The notes: generated by a model from the sequence alone, not told the origin. DNA of 64,000 nucleotides from Streptomyces qinzhouensis (GCF_007856155.1 NZ_CP042266.1:2976001-3040000), one strand, 5' to 3'. Shown: positions 7,847-16,515, counted from the stretch's first letter. Program-made: numbers and translations.

Positions 7847-8323
7847 TCAGTCCAGGACGCGGCCCCCGTGGTAGCGCAGCTCGTATGCCCGTATCCCCGA
7901 GGCTGTCGTGATGTGCTCCACGCCCAGGAAGCGGGTCACATCGCCCGTCGTCTCGTCCGTGTACGTCAGCCCGTCGACCGTGTGCCGGAAGCCGCCGAGG
8001 AAGCGGCCCTCGCGGTAGAGCGCCGACAGGGACGCGGTGACGACCCGGCCGGCCACCCCCGCGTCGATGTCGTCGCTCAGGATGTATCCGTAGTAGTTCA
8101 TGCCCCACAGGGGACGGTCGCCGAGGTGGACGGTCTCCTGGCCGAGGAAGTCGGTGCCGCCGAAATAGCTGTCGCGGTAGATGAGGTCGCCTTCGCGGTA
8201 CTCCAGATCGTGCGACGAGACGCGGACGGCGGGGATCTTCCCGCCGCCGCCCGCGTACGTCGCCGCCTTCGCGCGGACGACGAAGGCTTCCAGTGCGCCG
8301 GAGTCCATAACTGTCGTACTCAT
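7847..8323 (-). CDS. DUF5680-domain protein
   Basis: 158 residues from the ATG at 8323 (MSTTVMDSGALEAFVVRAK); a TTG ten codons upstream is a weaker alternative. It matches DUF5680 from end to end: FVVRAKAATYAGGGG at the start, then VSSHDLEYREGDLIYRDSYFGGTDFLGQETV, RPLWGMNYYG and a C-terminal YELRYHGG. In many bacteria this domain is stand-alone or fused to an XRE HTH; here it is stand-alone. Function unknown. Two palindromes lie immediately upstream, partly between the two possible start codons. It is read in the same direction as the SDR gene, 38 bases downstream of it. Confidence 0.8.
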   Translation of the reverse strand: MSTTVMDSGALEAFVVRAKAATYAGGGGKIPAVRVSSHDLEYREGDLIYRDSYFGGTDFLGQETVHLGDRPLWGMNYYGYILSDDIDAGVAGRVVTASLSALYREGRFLGGFRHTVDGLTYTDETTGDVTRFLGVEHITTASGIRAYELRYHGGRVLD

Positions 8324-8328
8324 GAGGA

Positions 8329-8349
8329 CCGTTGTAACGGACCGGTCCG
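8329..8349 (-). promoter_or_regulatory. Overlapping palindromes upstream of the DUF5680 gene
   Basis: CCGTTGTAACGG (8329-8340, inverted repeat with a 2-base centre) overlaps CGGACCGGTCCG (8338-8349, perfect 12-bp palindrome). They start 5 bases from the chosen start codon, where a dimeric repressor would block initiation. The regulator is unknown. Confidence 0.4.
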
Positions 8350-8361
8350 ACAAACGAGAGG

Positions 8362-9141
8362 CTAGCCTTCCGCTTCCGCGGTGATCTCGGCGAACATCCG
8401 GTTCACGGCGAGCAGTCCGCCGTCCACGCGCAGCACCGTCCCGGTGATCCAGGACGCGTCCCGCGAGGCCAGGAACGCCACCGCCGCCGCGATGTCGTCC
8501 GGTAGGCCGACCCGGCCCAGTGGGTAGGCGCGGCTGCCGAGGGCCGAGAGGACCGCCTCACGGCCGTCCCAGTTCGCGGTGTGGATCGTGCCGGGGTTGA
8601 TCTGGTTGACCCGGACGCCGCGCGGGGCGACATCGCCCGCCAGGGTCCGGGTCAGCGATGCCAGCCCCGCCTTGGCCGCGCTGTAGGCGTGGTTGCCGAA
8701 GTCCGCCTCCGCGTTCACCGAGCCGATGTTGACGATCGCGCCCCGCCCGTCGGCCTCCGCCAGGCGCGGCAGCGCGGCCCGGGCGCAGCGGACCGCGCCC
8801 ATCAGGGTGATGTCGAGGTCGCGCCGCCAGGTGTTGTCCGGCTCATCTTCGAAGGCGTCCGTGTCCTGCGAGCAGGCGAACGCGTTGTTGACCAGGACGT
8901 CCAGCCTGCCGAAGGTATCGACCGCGCGGGCGACGGCCGCGTCCGCCTGGGCCTGGTCGCCGACGTCGCACACCAGATGGGCCGCGCCCGGTATATCCGC
9001 CGCCGTCTTCGCGACCGCCGGCTCGTCGATGTCGGTGAGCAGTACCCGGGCGCCCTCGGCCGCCAGCCTGCGCGCGGTCGCCGCGCCGATGCCGCGGGCC
9101 GCGCCCGTGATCAGGACGCCATATCCCTCGAAGCGTTTCAT
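8362..9141 (-). CDS. SDR-family NAD(P)-dependent oxidoreductase
   Basis: 259 residues of a classical short-chain dehydrogenase. The cofactor motif TGAARGIG is at residues 12-19 and an aspartate after the second strand (LLTDID) favours NAD. NNAF replaces the usual NNAG. The catalytic Ser is in NIGSVNA and the Tyr-Lys pair in YSAAKAG. The C-terminal substrate-binding region ends with WITGTVLRVDGG. The start ATG at 9141 overlaps the stop of the upstream serine hydrolase gene by four bases, so the two are translationally coupled. The coupling suggests a shared pathway, for example hydrolysis of an ester and oxidation of the alcohol; this is inference. Confidence 0.92.
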   Translation of the reverse strand: MKRFEGYGVLITGAARGIGAATARRLAAEGARVLLTDIDEPAVAKTAADIPGAAHLVCDVGDQAQADAAVARAVDTFGRLDVLVNNAFACSQDTDAFEDEPDNTWRRDLDITLMGAVRCARAALPRLAEADGRGAIVNIGSVNAEADFGNHAYSAAKAGLASLTRTLAGDVAPRGVRVNQINPGTIHTANWDGREAVLSALGSRAYPLGRVGLPDDIAAAVAFLASRDASWITGTVLRVDGGLLAVNRMFAEITAEAEG

Positions 9142-10361
9142 AGCGCCGAACGTACCGCTCTGACCAGCGCTTGGGCACGGGGATCCGCGGTGACTCCCGT
9201 GCGGAGCCCGTTGGTTACATAGCCGAAGGCGATACCCGTATCGGGGTCGGCGAAGCCGAGGGAGCCGCCGCGCCCGGGGTGGCCGAAGGAGCCGGGGCCC
9301 AGCAGGGGCGCGGCCGGGCCGTGGAGCATGAAGCCCAGGCCGTAGCGGGTGGGGACGACGAGGACCCGGTCCGGCCCCGCGGACTCCTCGGTGCGGGCCA
9401 GGGTCAGGGTCGCGGGCGCGAACAGCCTGGGGCCGCCGTCGACCGCGCCGATCGTCGACGCGTAGAAGCGGGCCAGCGCGCGGGCGGTGGAGATCCCGCC
9501 GGACGCGGGCAGTTCGGCGGCCCGGTACGCCGGGTCGTTCTCGTCCGGCAGCGGCGCGATCACCCCGAAGGCGCGGCGGGTCAGCGAGCCGGGGTCCTGG
9601 TAGGCCTCCGCCACCGACCTTCTGGGCCGCAGGGTCAGCCCGCCGCTTTGTACGGGCGGGGGCTCGTCGACCGGGCCGATCCGCCCCACCCGGTGGGCCT
9701 CATCGGCCGGGAGCCCGATCCAGAAGTCGAGCCCGAGCGGGCGGGCGATCTCCTCGGCGACCCAGCGGCCGATGCTCCGGCCGGTGACCCGGGGCACCAG
9801 CTCGGCCAGCAGCCAGCCGTACGTCTGCGCGTGGTAGCCGTGGTCCGTACCGGGCTGCCAGGCGGGGGCCTGGGCCGCGAGCGCCGCCGGGCCGCTGACC
9901 CCGTCGATCGCCTCGGCGGGGGTCAGCGGGCGGTCCAGGGCGGGGAGTCCGGCCCGGTGGGAGAGGAGGTGCCGTACGAGGACCCGCTCCTTGCCCGCCG
10001 CCTTGAACGCGGGCCAGTACGTGCCGACCGGCGCGTCCAGGTCGATCTGGCCGCGCTGGTGCAGCAGCAGGACGACGGCCGCGGCCACGCCCTTGGTGAC
10101 GGAGCGGACGGTCTGCGCGGTGTCGACCGCCCACGGCGATGCCCCCGACGGACCGGGCCCGCCGCTGTCGGCGTCCCGGGTCCCCGCCGGGCCGGGCCCG
10201 CCGTCGGCGTCCCGGGTCCCCGCCCACAGGTCGACCACCTTGCGGCCGTCCCGGTAGACCGCGACCGCCGCGCCCCGCTCCCCGCGCTGCTCGAAGTTGC
10301 GCTCGAAGGCGTCCCGTACCGGCTCGAAACCGTCCGCCACCGTGCCCTGTACATCTGTCAT
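9138..10361 (-). CDS. Serine hydrolase, beta-lactamase/esterase class C family
   Basis: 407 residues from the ATG at 10361 (MTDVQGTVADGFEPVRDAF). The SxxK nucleophile motif is SVTK, and a Tyr motif occurs as DHGYHAQTYGWLLAELV, both typical of EstB-like esterases related to class C beta-lactamases and LACTB. There is no signal peptide, so the enzyme is probably intracellular and acts on small esters rather than as an exported beta-lactamase. A Gly/Pro-rich loop at about residues 47-70 is encoded by a duplicated 33-36 bp segment. The gene is coupled to the SDR gene downstream by a 4-base overlap. Confidence 0.88.
   Translation of the reverse strand: MTDVQGTVADGFEPVRDAFERNFEQRGERGAAVAVYRDGRKVVDLWAGTRDADGGPGPAGTRDADSGGPGPSGASPWAVDTAQTVRSVTKGVAAAVVLLLHQRGQIDLDAPVGTYWPAFKAAGKERVLVRHLLSHRAGLPALDRPLTPAEAIDGVSGPAALAAQAPAWQPGTDHGYHAQTYGWLLAELVPRVTGRSIGRWVAEEIARPLGLDFWIGLPADEAHRVGRIGPVDEPPPVQSGGLTLRPRRSVAEAYQDPGSLTRRAFGVIAPLPDENDPAYRAAELPASGGISTARALARFYASTIGAVDGGPRLFAPATLTLARTEESAGPDRVLVVPTRYGLGFMLHGPAAPLLGPGSFGHPGRGGSLGFADPDTGIAFGYVTNGLRTGVTADPRAQALVRAVRSAL
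10153..10224 (-). repeat. Internal in-frame duplication in the serine hydrolase gene
   Basis: Two near-identical units of 36 and 33 bases (10153-10188 and 10192-10224) encode GTRDADGGPGPA and GTRDADSGGPGPS side by side. The duplication lengthens a surface loop and looks recent. Confidence 0.75.
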
Positions 10362-10429
10362 GGCCCCGCCCCTCCGCGTTCCTGCGTCCCTCCATGGTGC
10401 AACGCCGGCCGGCGGGGCGGACTTCCAGG

Positions 10430-11203
10430 TCAGTCGGGGCGGGCGGGGAGCGGGGCGAGGGCCGCCGGGTCGAAGCCGTACGGCAGTTCCAGCCGGTGGG
10501 CCCGCAGCAGTCCGTCGTCGGCCAGCAGTTCCCGGGTCGGCCCGTCCGCCGCGATCACCCCGTCGCCGAGCACCACCGCGCGCGGGCACAGCTCCAGCGC
10601 GTACGGCAGGTCGTGGGTGACCATCAGCACGGTCACATCCAGCGACCGCAGCAGGTCGGCGAGTTCACGGCGGGACGCCGGATCGAGATTGGAGGAGGGT
10701 TCGTCGAGGACGAGAAGCTCCGGCGCCATGACGAGGACGGTCGCGACCGCGACCCGCCGCCGCTGTCCGAAGGAGAGGTGGTGCGGCGGCCGGTCCGCGT
10801 GGGCGGCCATGCCGACCCGTTCCAGCGCGGCCGTGACCCGGCGCTCCAGTTCGGGTCCGCGCACCCCGGCGTTGGCCGGGCCGAAGGCGACGTCCTCCGC
10901 GACGGTCGGCATGAAGAGCTGGTCGTCGGGGTCCTGGAAGACGATGCCGACCCGGCGTCTGATCTCGGCGAGATGGCGGCCCTCGACGGGCAGTCCGCCG
11001 ACGGCGACCGTGCCCGCGCCGCCGCCGAGGATGCCGTTGAGGTGGAGGACGAGGGTGGTCTTGCCCGCGCCGTTGGGGCCGAGGAGGGCGACGCGTTCAT
11101 CGCGTCCGATCGTGAGGTCGACGCCGAAGAGCGCCTGGTGACCGTCTGGGTAGGCGTAGGCGAGCCCGGAGATGTGCAGCGAGGGCGGTACGGCGGAGGT
11201 CAC
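10430..11203 (-). CDS. cbiO: Cobalt/nickel ECF transporter ATPase CbiO
   Basis: 257 residues from the GTG at 11203, which overlaps the cbiQ stop by four bases and has GGAGG nine bases upstream. The longer upstream frame is a cbiQ shadow. Walker A is GPNGAGKTT, the Q-loop is VFQDPDDQLFMPTVAEDVAFGP (a hallmark of ECF ATPases), the signature is LSFGQRRR, Walker B is LLVLDEPS and the H-loop is MVTHDLPYA. It hydrolyses ATP on the inner membrane face to drive uptake of Co2+ or Ni2+ by CbiM. It is the last gene of the cbiM-cbiQ-cbiO operon. Confidence 0.93.
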   Translation of the reverse strand: MTSAVPPSLHISGLAYAYPDGHQALFGVDLTIGRDERVALLGPNGAGKTTLVLHLNGILGGGAGTVAVGGLPVEGRHLAEIRRRVGIVFQDPDDQLFMPTVAEDVAFGPANAGVRGPELERRVTAALERVGMAAHADRPPHHLSFGQRRRVAVATVLVMAPELLVLDEPSSNLDPASRRELADLLRSLDVTVLMVTHDLPYALELCPRAVVLGDGVIAADGPTRELLADDGLLRAHRLELPYGFDPAALAPLPARPD

Positions 11204-11976
11204 AGGGGGCTTCCTCCCAGCAGGCGGACGGCGAGCGCGGCGGTGGGCAGGGCGGCGGCGTACGTCCACTGGGCCCGGCTCGCCGCCGGGCCCCGGTGGA
11301 GTGCGGGCATCGTGCCCGTATAGCCCCGGCTGAGCATCGCGAGATGGACCCGCTCGCCGCGTTCGTAGGTACGGATGAAGAGCGCGCCCGCCGTTTTCGC
11401 GAGCACGCCCCAGTGGCGGACGCCGCGCGCCTCGAAGCCGCGCGAACGGCGGGCGATCGCCATCCGCCGCAGATCGTCGGCGACCACATCGCCGTAGCGG
11501 ACCATGAAGGAGGCGATCTGTACGAGCAGCGGCGGCAGCCCGAGCCGCTCCAGGCCCAGCAGCAGGGCGCGGATTTCGGTGGTGGCGGCGAGCAGGACGG
11601 ACGCGGCGACGCCGAGGGTGGCCTTGGCGAGGATGTTCCACGCGCCCCACAGCCCCGGTTCACTCAGCGTCAGCCCGAGGACGGTGACGCGCTCCCCCGG
11701 CCCGGCGGGCACGGCGAACGGCAGCAGCAGCGCGAACACGACGAACGGCGCCTCGACGAGCAGGCGTTTGAGTACGGTCGCGGGCGGAACGCGGGCGAGG
11801 GCCGTGACGGCGGCCAGCAGGGCGGCGTACAGCGCGAAGGCCCAGACCGCACGGCCCGGCGTCGAGACGACGACGAGGACGAAGCAGAAGACGGCGACGA
11901 GTTTGCAGTGCGGGGGCAGGGCGTGGACGGGTGAGCCGCGGGGGACGTGGAGCCGGTGGCTGTGGCCCGCACCCAT
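11200..11976 (-). CDS. cbiQ: Cobalt/nickel ECF transporter transmembrane protein CbiQ
   Basis: 258 residues from the ATG at 11976 (MGAGHSHRLHVPRGSPVHALPPHCKL). Five or so hydrophobic helices (LVAVFCFVLVVVSTPG, AVWAFALYAALLAAV, APFVVFALLLPF, ATLGVAASVLLAATT, LPPLLVQIASFMV) are followed by the ATPase-coupling motif RRSRGFEARG (EcfT Ala-Arg-Gly box) and YERGERVHLAMLSRGYTG. This is the scaffold that transmits ATPase motion to the substrate-binding CbiM. It starts 7 bases after the cbiM stop and overlaps cbiO by four bases. Confidence 0.93.
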   Translation of the reverse strand: MGAGHSHRLHVPRGSPVHALPPHCKLVAVFCFVLVVVSTPGRAVWAFALYAALLAAVTALARVPPATVLKRLLVEAPFVVFALLLPFAVPAGPGERVTVLGLTLSEPGLWGAWNILAKATLGVAASVLLAATTEIRALLLGLERLGLPPLLVQIASFMVRYGDVVADDLRRMAIARRSRGFEARGVRHWGVLAKTAGALFIRTYERGERVHLAMLSRGYTGTMPALHRGPAASRAQWTYAAALPTAALAVRLLGGSPL

Positions 11977-11983
11977 GCCGGGG

Positions 11984-13243
11984 TCAGTCCCGCTCGGGGG
12001 CGGGCGCGGGGGGCACTGAGGGTACGGAGGGTACGGAGGGTACGGAGGGGTCGGGAGGCGGCGGTACGGAGCCGCCCGCGCCGGGCCGCCGGGCCGCCGG
12101 GGTCCCGGTTCCGTCCGTGGTGTCCGCCGGCGCGGACCCGGAAGCCCCGGCCCCGGCGTCGCCCGCCCCGGAGGGCTCGGCCCCGGGCAGCGCCGCCCCG
12201 CGTCTGCGGGCCGCCGCCGCCCGGAGGACGAGGGTCCCGGTGACCACCGTCGCGCCGACGCCGATGACGCCCGCGAGCCCGCCCGACAGCCGGTCGTCCG
12301 CGATATCCGCGACACCGTAGTCCGCGAGCGGCCAGTCCGTGCCGGTGTGGTCGTCGGCGGAGTCCGCGAAGCCCTGGTCGACGGCGACCCGTTCCAGGCC
12401 GTCGGGGCTGGTGGAGGCGTAGAAGGAGACAAAGCCGGCGAGCACCACGGCGATCGTCAGGCCGGTGAGCGCGACGGCCCGGGACGGGCGCCCGGCGGGC
12501 CGGGCGGGGCTCGCGGCGGGGGCGTCGACCAGTTGCCCGGCGACCCGCAGCCTCAGCGGTACGGCCACCCGGTCCCGGGCCCCGTGGACGAGGTCCGGCC
12601 GGACGGCGAGCACCGCGCCGACGGTCGCCGTGGTGATCAGCGCCTCGCCGACGCCGATCAGGACATGGACGCCGGTCATGGCCGCGAGCACGGTACCGAA
12701 CGGCACGTCGGTGGTCCCGCCGATCCCGTACAGCAGGGTGAAGGCGACCGCGGACACCGGTACGGAGACCAGCGCGGCGACGAAGGTCGCGGCGGTGATC
12801 GCGCTCCGGCGGCGCGGCAGCACCGCGAGCAGCCCGCGGAACAGCCCGTACGCGACGACGACGGTGACGACCCCGATGAGGGTGATGTTCACGCCGAGCG
12901 CGGTGAGACCGCCGTCGGCGAAGAGGACGCTCTGGAGCAGCAGGACGACGGCGAGGCAGAGGAGACCGGTGCACGGGCCGACGAGGATCGCGGCCAGCGC
13001 ACCGCCGAGGAGATGTCCGCTGGTCCCGGCGGCCACCGGGAAGTTCAGCATCTGCACGGCGAAGACGAAGGCGGCGACGAGTCCGGCGAGGGGCGCGGTG
13101 CGTTCACCGCCGGGGCCGCCGGCTGCCCCGTGGGCGGCCGTCTCGCGGCGGGCCCCGCGCAGACCGGCCGCGACGGCGGCCACGGCCACGGCTCCGGCGG
13201 CGGCCGACACGGGTGCGTTGATGAATCCGTCGGGAACATGCAT
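11984..13243 (-). CDS. cbiM: Cobalt/nickel ECF substrate-binding protein CbiM with C-terminal PDGLE (CbiN-like) domain
   Basis: 419 residues from the ATG at 13243. The N-terminus MHVPDGFINAPV is diagnostic: the N-terminal Met-His forms the metal site of CbiM/NikM. About seven hydrophobic helices follow, with QMLNFPVAAGTSGHLLGGALAAI containing the conserved second metal-site histidine. From about residue 285 a PDGLE domain is fused (ASTSPDGLERVAVDQGF ... DWPLADYGV), replacing a separate CbiN/NikN. The tail is low-complexity Pro/Ala/Ser with four SVP repeats. There is no B12 riboswitch in the short leader; instead a Nur-box-like operator overlaps the promoter, which favours nickel over cobalt. 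Confidence 0.92.
   Translation of the reverse strand: MHVPDGFINAPVSAAAGAVAVAAVAAGLRGARRETAAHGAAGGPGGERTAPLAGLVAAFVFAVQMLNFPVAAGTSGHLLGGALAAILVGPCTGLLCLAVVLLLQSVLFADGGLTALGVNITLIGVVTVVVAYGLFRGLLAVLPRRRSAITAATFVAALVSVPVSAVAFTLLYGIGGTTDVPFGTVLAAMTGVHVLIGVGEALITTATVGAVLAVRPDLVHGARDRVAVPLRLRVAGQLVDAPAASPARPAGRPSRAVALTGLTIAVVLAGFVSFYASTSPDGLERVAVDQGFADSADDHTGTDWPLADYGVADIADDRLSGGLAGVIGVGATVVTGTLVLRAAAARRRGAALPGAEPSGAGDAGAGASGSAPADTTDGTGTPAARRPGAGGSVPPPPDPSVPSVPSVPSVPPAPAPERD
12021..12047 (-). repeat. 9-bp minisatellite in cbiM 3' end
   Basis: Three perfect copies of GGTACGGAG with degenerate flanking copies encode SVP repeats in the disordered C-terminal tail of CbiM. Confidence 0.75.
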
Positions 13244-13307
13244 GGCGGGCTCCGGATCGGTAAGGCGACGGATGGAGCGGACGCGTGGACTGCGACGGGC
13301 AGCAACG

Positions 13308-13335
13308 ATTGTGCTCTTCTGCACATGGCTTGCAA
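13308..13335 (-). promoter_or_regulatory. cbiM promoter overlapped by a Nur-box-like operator
   Basis: Reading leftward, TTGCAA (13335-13330) and CACAAT (13313-13308) are 16 bases apart. The -35 box is one half of CTGCAC-N5-TTGCAA (13319-13335), close to the published Nur consensus TTGCAA-N5-TTGCAA. A second inverted repeat TGTGC-N6-GCACA (13310-13325) spans the spacer. A repressor bound here would block RNA polymerase. Nickel-dependent control is inferred from motif likeness only. Confidence 0.5.
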
Positions 13336-13431
13336 GAGCGCCTTCTGCTCAAGAAAGGGCAAAGCGCGATCGAGCTCTCAGCCAAAATGTGGGACATTTA
13401 ATGACAAAGAAGACGTTGTGAGGAGCGAAGG

Positions 13432-13797
13432 ATGTCCGCCACCACCGTCGAAGATCACGTCTGGGGCCGGATCGTCACCGACGCTCCCCAGTACCGGCCG
13501 GTCCGGGTCTCGATGTCGTACGAGCCGGACGGGGATCCCCGGGCGATACGGTTCGCCTTCCCCGGCGGCAGCGGCTGGACCTTCCCCCGGGAAGTGCTGG
13601 AGAGCGGGCTGCGGAAGCCGGTGCGCAGCGGCGATGTGGAGGTCTGGCCGTGCGGCCGGGCCCAGGCCGTCGTGGAGTTCCACTCGCCGGAGGGTGTGGC
13701 GGTGGTGCAGTTCGACTCGAATGTGCTGAACCGCTTCCTCCGGCACACCTACGCGGCGGCGGTCGGCGGCGCGGGCGCGGAGCCGGAGCCGGCGTAG
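13432..13797 (+). CDS. SsgA-family sporulation/cell division protein (SALP)
   Basis: 121 residues. The ATG at 13432 has an excellent ribosome site (AGGAGCGAAGG). The sequence has the SsgA-like protein pattern: VRVSMSYEPDGDPRAIRFAF, WTFPREVLESGL, GDVEVWPC and VAVVQFDSNVLNRFL. Members control septum placement and peptidoglycan remodelling during sporulation of filamentous actinomycetes. Which of SsgA-SsgG it corresponds to cannot be decided. It is divergent from cbiM and followed by a 21-bp hairpin. The family is confined to morphologically complex actinobacteria, which supports the taxonomic assignment. Confidence 0.9.
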   Translation: MSATTVEDHVWGRIVTDAPQYRPVRVSMSYEPDGDPRAIRFAFPGGSGWTFPREVLESGLRKPVRSGDVEVWPCGRAQAVVEFHSPEGVAVVQFDSNVLNRFLRHTYAAAVGGAGAEPEPA

Positions 13798-13860
13798 CCC
13801 CCGGCATCAACCGGACCAGGAACCGGGGGCCACCCGAACGGCCTACCGGAGCACCAGCGA

Positions 13861-13908
13861 AACGGCGACGGGCCGCACCCCTGAGTGGGGGTGCGGCCCG
13901 TCGCCGTT
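13861..13908. terminator. Long bidirectional hairpin terminator
   Basis: Perfect 21-bp arms (13861-13881 and 13888-13908) with a 6-base loop lie between the convergent stops of the SsgA-like and MMPL genes. Confidence 0.8.
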
Positions 13909-13948
13909 CACGACATGAGCCACCGGCACCGGCACGGTGCCGCCGGCG

Positions 13949-16180
13949 TCAGACGCCGACCAGACGCCGGTCCTCGTCCGGGTCCTGCGGCCGGTGGGCC
14001 AGCTCCTGCTGGAGCTTCTCGCCCTCCACGTCCACATTCGGCAGCGCCTTGTCGAGCCAGCGCGGCAGCCACCACGCCTTCTCGCCGAGCAGCGCCAGGA
14101 CCGCCGGGACGATCGCCATCCGGACGACGAACGCGTCGAAGAAGACCGCGATCGCCAAGCCGAAGCCCATCATCATCACCATCTGCTCACCGGAGCTGAT
14201 GAAGCCCGCGAAGACGCCGATCATGATGAGCGCGGCGGCGGAGACCACCCGGGCCCCGTCGCGGAAGCCGGTGACGATGGCCTCGGCCGGCCGTTCGCCG
14301 TGGACGTGCGCCTCGCGCATCCGGGTGACGAGGAAGACCTCGTAGTCCATCGCGAGGCCGAAGACCACACCGATCATGAAGATCGGCATCATCGACATGA
14401 TCGGGCCGGGCTGTTCGACATTGAACAGACCGGACAGCCAGCCCCACTGGTAGACCGCGACGACCGCGCCGAGCGCCGCCACGACCGAGAGCAGGAAGCC
14501 GAGCGCCGCCTTCAGCGGCACCAGGATCGACCGGAAGACCAGGATCAGCAGCAGGAACGCCAGACCGACGACGAGCGTCAGATACGGCACCAGGGCGTCG
14601 TTCATCTTCTGCGAGAAGTCGATGTTCAGGGCGGTGGCGCCGGTGATGTAGACCGCCGCGCCGGTGTCGGCCTTGAACTCCTTGCTCTTGCCGCGGATGT
14701 CCTCGACCAGCTTCTCGGTCTTGGGGGACGACGGCCGGTCCTCGGGCACCACATTGATCGTGCCGGTGTCCCCGGCCTTGTTCAGCCCGCCCGCGGTCGC
14801 CTCGGCCACCCCGTCGATCTTGCCGACCTCGGCGGTGATCTTGTCGAGGGCGGCCTGCGGGTTCTTGCTGTCCTTCCCGTCCACGACGAAGGTGAACGGA
14901 CCGTTGAAGCCGGGGCCGAAGCCGTCGGAGAGCAGGTCGTACGCCTTGCGCTGGGTGGAGCTGGGCGCCGACGAGCCCTCGTCGGGCAGGCCCACCTGCA
15001 GGGAGGCGGCCGGGATGGCGATCAGTCCGAGGCCGACCACGGCGGTCAGCAGTACGGCGACCGGGCGGCGCAGCACAAAGCTCGCCCAGCGGACGCCCGC
15101 CTTGGGCTTCCCGCCGTGGGCGGCGCCCTTGTTCAGGTCCGTGCCGGCCTTGCGGGCCTTGCGCGCCTTGCGGCCGAGGATCTTGTCACCCGCGAAGCCG
15201 AGCAGCGCCGGGATCAGGGTGATCGCGATGACCACGGCGATCACGACGGTGCCCGCGGCGGCGAAGCCCATCTTGGTGAGGATCGGGATGTTGACGACCG
15301 CGAGTCCGGCGAGGGCGATGACCACGGTCAGACCGGCGAAGACGACCGCGGAGCCCGCGGTGCCGACGGCCCGGCCGGCCGCCTCCTCGCGCTCCCGGCC
15401 CTCGGCCAGTTCGGCGCGGTAGCGGGAGACGATGAACAGCGCGTAGTCGATACCGACCGCGAGGCCGATCATCATCGCCAGCATGGAGGTGGTGGTGCCC
15501 AGGTCGAGCACGTTCGCCAGGGCGGTGATGGTGGAGATGCCGACGCCGACCCCGATCAGGGCGGTGAGCAGCGGCAGACCGGCCGCGATCAGCGAGCCGA
15601 AGGTGATGACCAGCACGATCGCGGCGATCAGGATGCCGATCATCTCGCTGGAGGCGGCGTGCTGCTCGACCATCGTCGCGTCACCGCCGAGTTCGACGGT
15701 CAGTCCGGCGGACCGGGCGTCCTTGGCGACGTCGGTCAGCGATTCCTTGCTCTTGTCGGTCAGCTCCATGGAGTTGACCTTGTAGCCGGCCGAGATGTAA
15801 GCCGTGCTGCCGTCCTTGGAGACGGCGCCTTCGGCGTACGGGTCGGAGACCGAGGAGATCTCGGTGGAGCCCTTCTTCAGGGCCGCGATGGCCTCGTTGA
15901 CCTCGGCCTTGTTCTTGGCGTCGGTCATCTTCTGACCGGCCGGGGCCTTGAAGACCATCCGCCCGGTGGCACCGTCGGCGCCACCACCCGGGAAGCGCTC
16001 GTCAAGAAGGTCGAACGCCTTCTGGGACTCGGTGCCGGGCAGGGCGAAGCCGGGGTCCTTGGGGGTGGCTGCGGAGGACGCCGCCATTCCCGCGAAGACG
16101 AGGAGGGCCACCCATATCAGGGCGACGAGTTTGCGGCGCCTGAAGGCGGACCGCCCGATTTTGTAGAGAAACGTGGCCAC
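13949..16180 (-). CDS. MMPL-family RND transporter
   Basis: 743 residues from a GTG at 16180 with GGGAG about nine bases upstream. Layout is typical of MMPL/RND exporters: one N-terminal membrane helix (LVALIWVALLVFAGMAASSA), a periplasm-facing domain of about 150 residues, a block of membrane helices containing the proton-relay signature GLAVGIDYALFIVSRYR, a second external domain, and a second helix block with MDYEVFLVTRMREAHVHG. In actinobacteria such proteins export lipids, polyketides or drugs using the proton gradient. A TetR gene reads in the same direction about 335 bases upstream and is the likely regulator. Confidence 0.92.
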   Translation of the reverse strand: MATFLYKIGRSAFRRRKLVALIWVALLVFAGMAASSAATPKDPGFALPGTESQKAFDLLDERFPGGGADGATGRMVFKAPAGQKMTDAKNKAEVNEAIAALKKGSTEISSVSDPYAEGAVSKDGSTAYISAGYKVNSMELTDKSKESLTDVAKDARSAGLTVELGGDATMVEQHAASSEMIGILIAAIVLVITFGSLIAAGLPLLTALIGVGVGISTITALANVLDLGTTTSMLAMMIGLAVGIDYALFIVSRYRAELAEGREREEAAGRAVGTAGSAVVFAGLTVVIALAGLAVVNIPILTKMGFAAAGTVVIAVVIAITLIPALLGFAGDKILGRKARKARKAGTDLNKGAAHGGKPKAGVRWASFVLRRPVAVLLTAVVGLGLIAIPAASLQVGLPDEGSSAPSSTQRKAYDLLSDGFGPGFNGPFTFVVDGKDSKNPQAALDKITAEVGKIDGVAEATAGGLNKAGDTGTINVVPEDRPSSPKTEKLVEDIRGKSKEFKADTGAAVYITGATALNIDFSQKMNDALVPYLTLVVGLAFLLLILVFRSILVPLKAALGFLLSVVAALGAVVAVYQWGWLSGLFNVEQPGPIMSMMPIFMIGVVFGLAMDYEVFLVTRMREAHVHGERPAEAIVTGFRDGARVVSAAALIMIGVFAGFISSGEQMVMMMGFGLAIAVFFDAFVVRMAIVPAVLALLGEKAWWLPRWLDKALPNVDVEGEKLQQELAHRPQDPDEDRRLVGV

Positions 16181-16515
16181 GAGGGCGTTCTCCCGTTGGT
16201 GAGACGAACAGGGCAGGGGGAGTCGGCCCGACGACGAGAGCGGCGCGTCAGGAACGGGTCGTGCTGATGGTGCTGGTACTGCTGGAGCGACTGGGGAGTC
16301 GGGGGAAGGACCCGCGGTGGTCCGGAGTGGGAGTCCGGTCCGGCGGGAGTTCAGGGAGGCGGGGAACCTCTCGGGGCTGGGGACGCCTCGGTGGTGACCT
16401 CAGGGTCTCGGTGGTGGCCTCAGGTCTCGGTGGCCTCAGGGTTGTCGGCGGGCGAGGGCGGCACCTCGTCGTACCGCCGTCGGCTCCGGGGGCGGCAGGG
16501 CGGAAGGGGGCCGGA
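16181..16515 (-). other. Leader region of the MMPL gene without a convincing gene
   Basis: 335 bases between the TetR stop and the MMPL start. I see only direct repeats of a GGTCTCGGTGG / CCTCAGG type around 16390-16445 and no frame with family likeness. It may hold the MMPL promoter. Confidence 0.5.

Noticed and set aside
13244..13431. Possible cobalamin riboswitch upstream of cbiM
   Set aside because: I could not find the conserved B12-box elements, and the intergenic region is too short to hold one along with the divergent SsgA-like promoter.
13937..16267. 776-codon plus-strand frame opposite the MMPL gene
   Set aside because: His/Asp/Arg-rich translation without domains; MMPL frame is certain.
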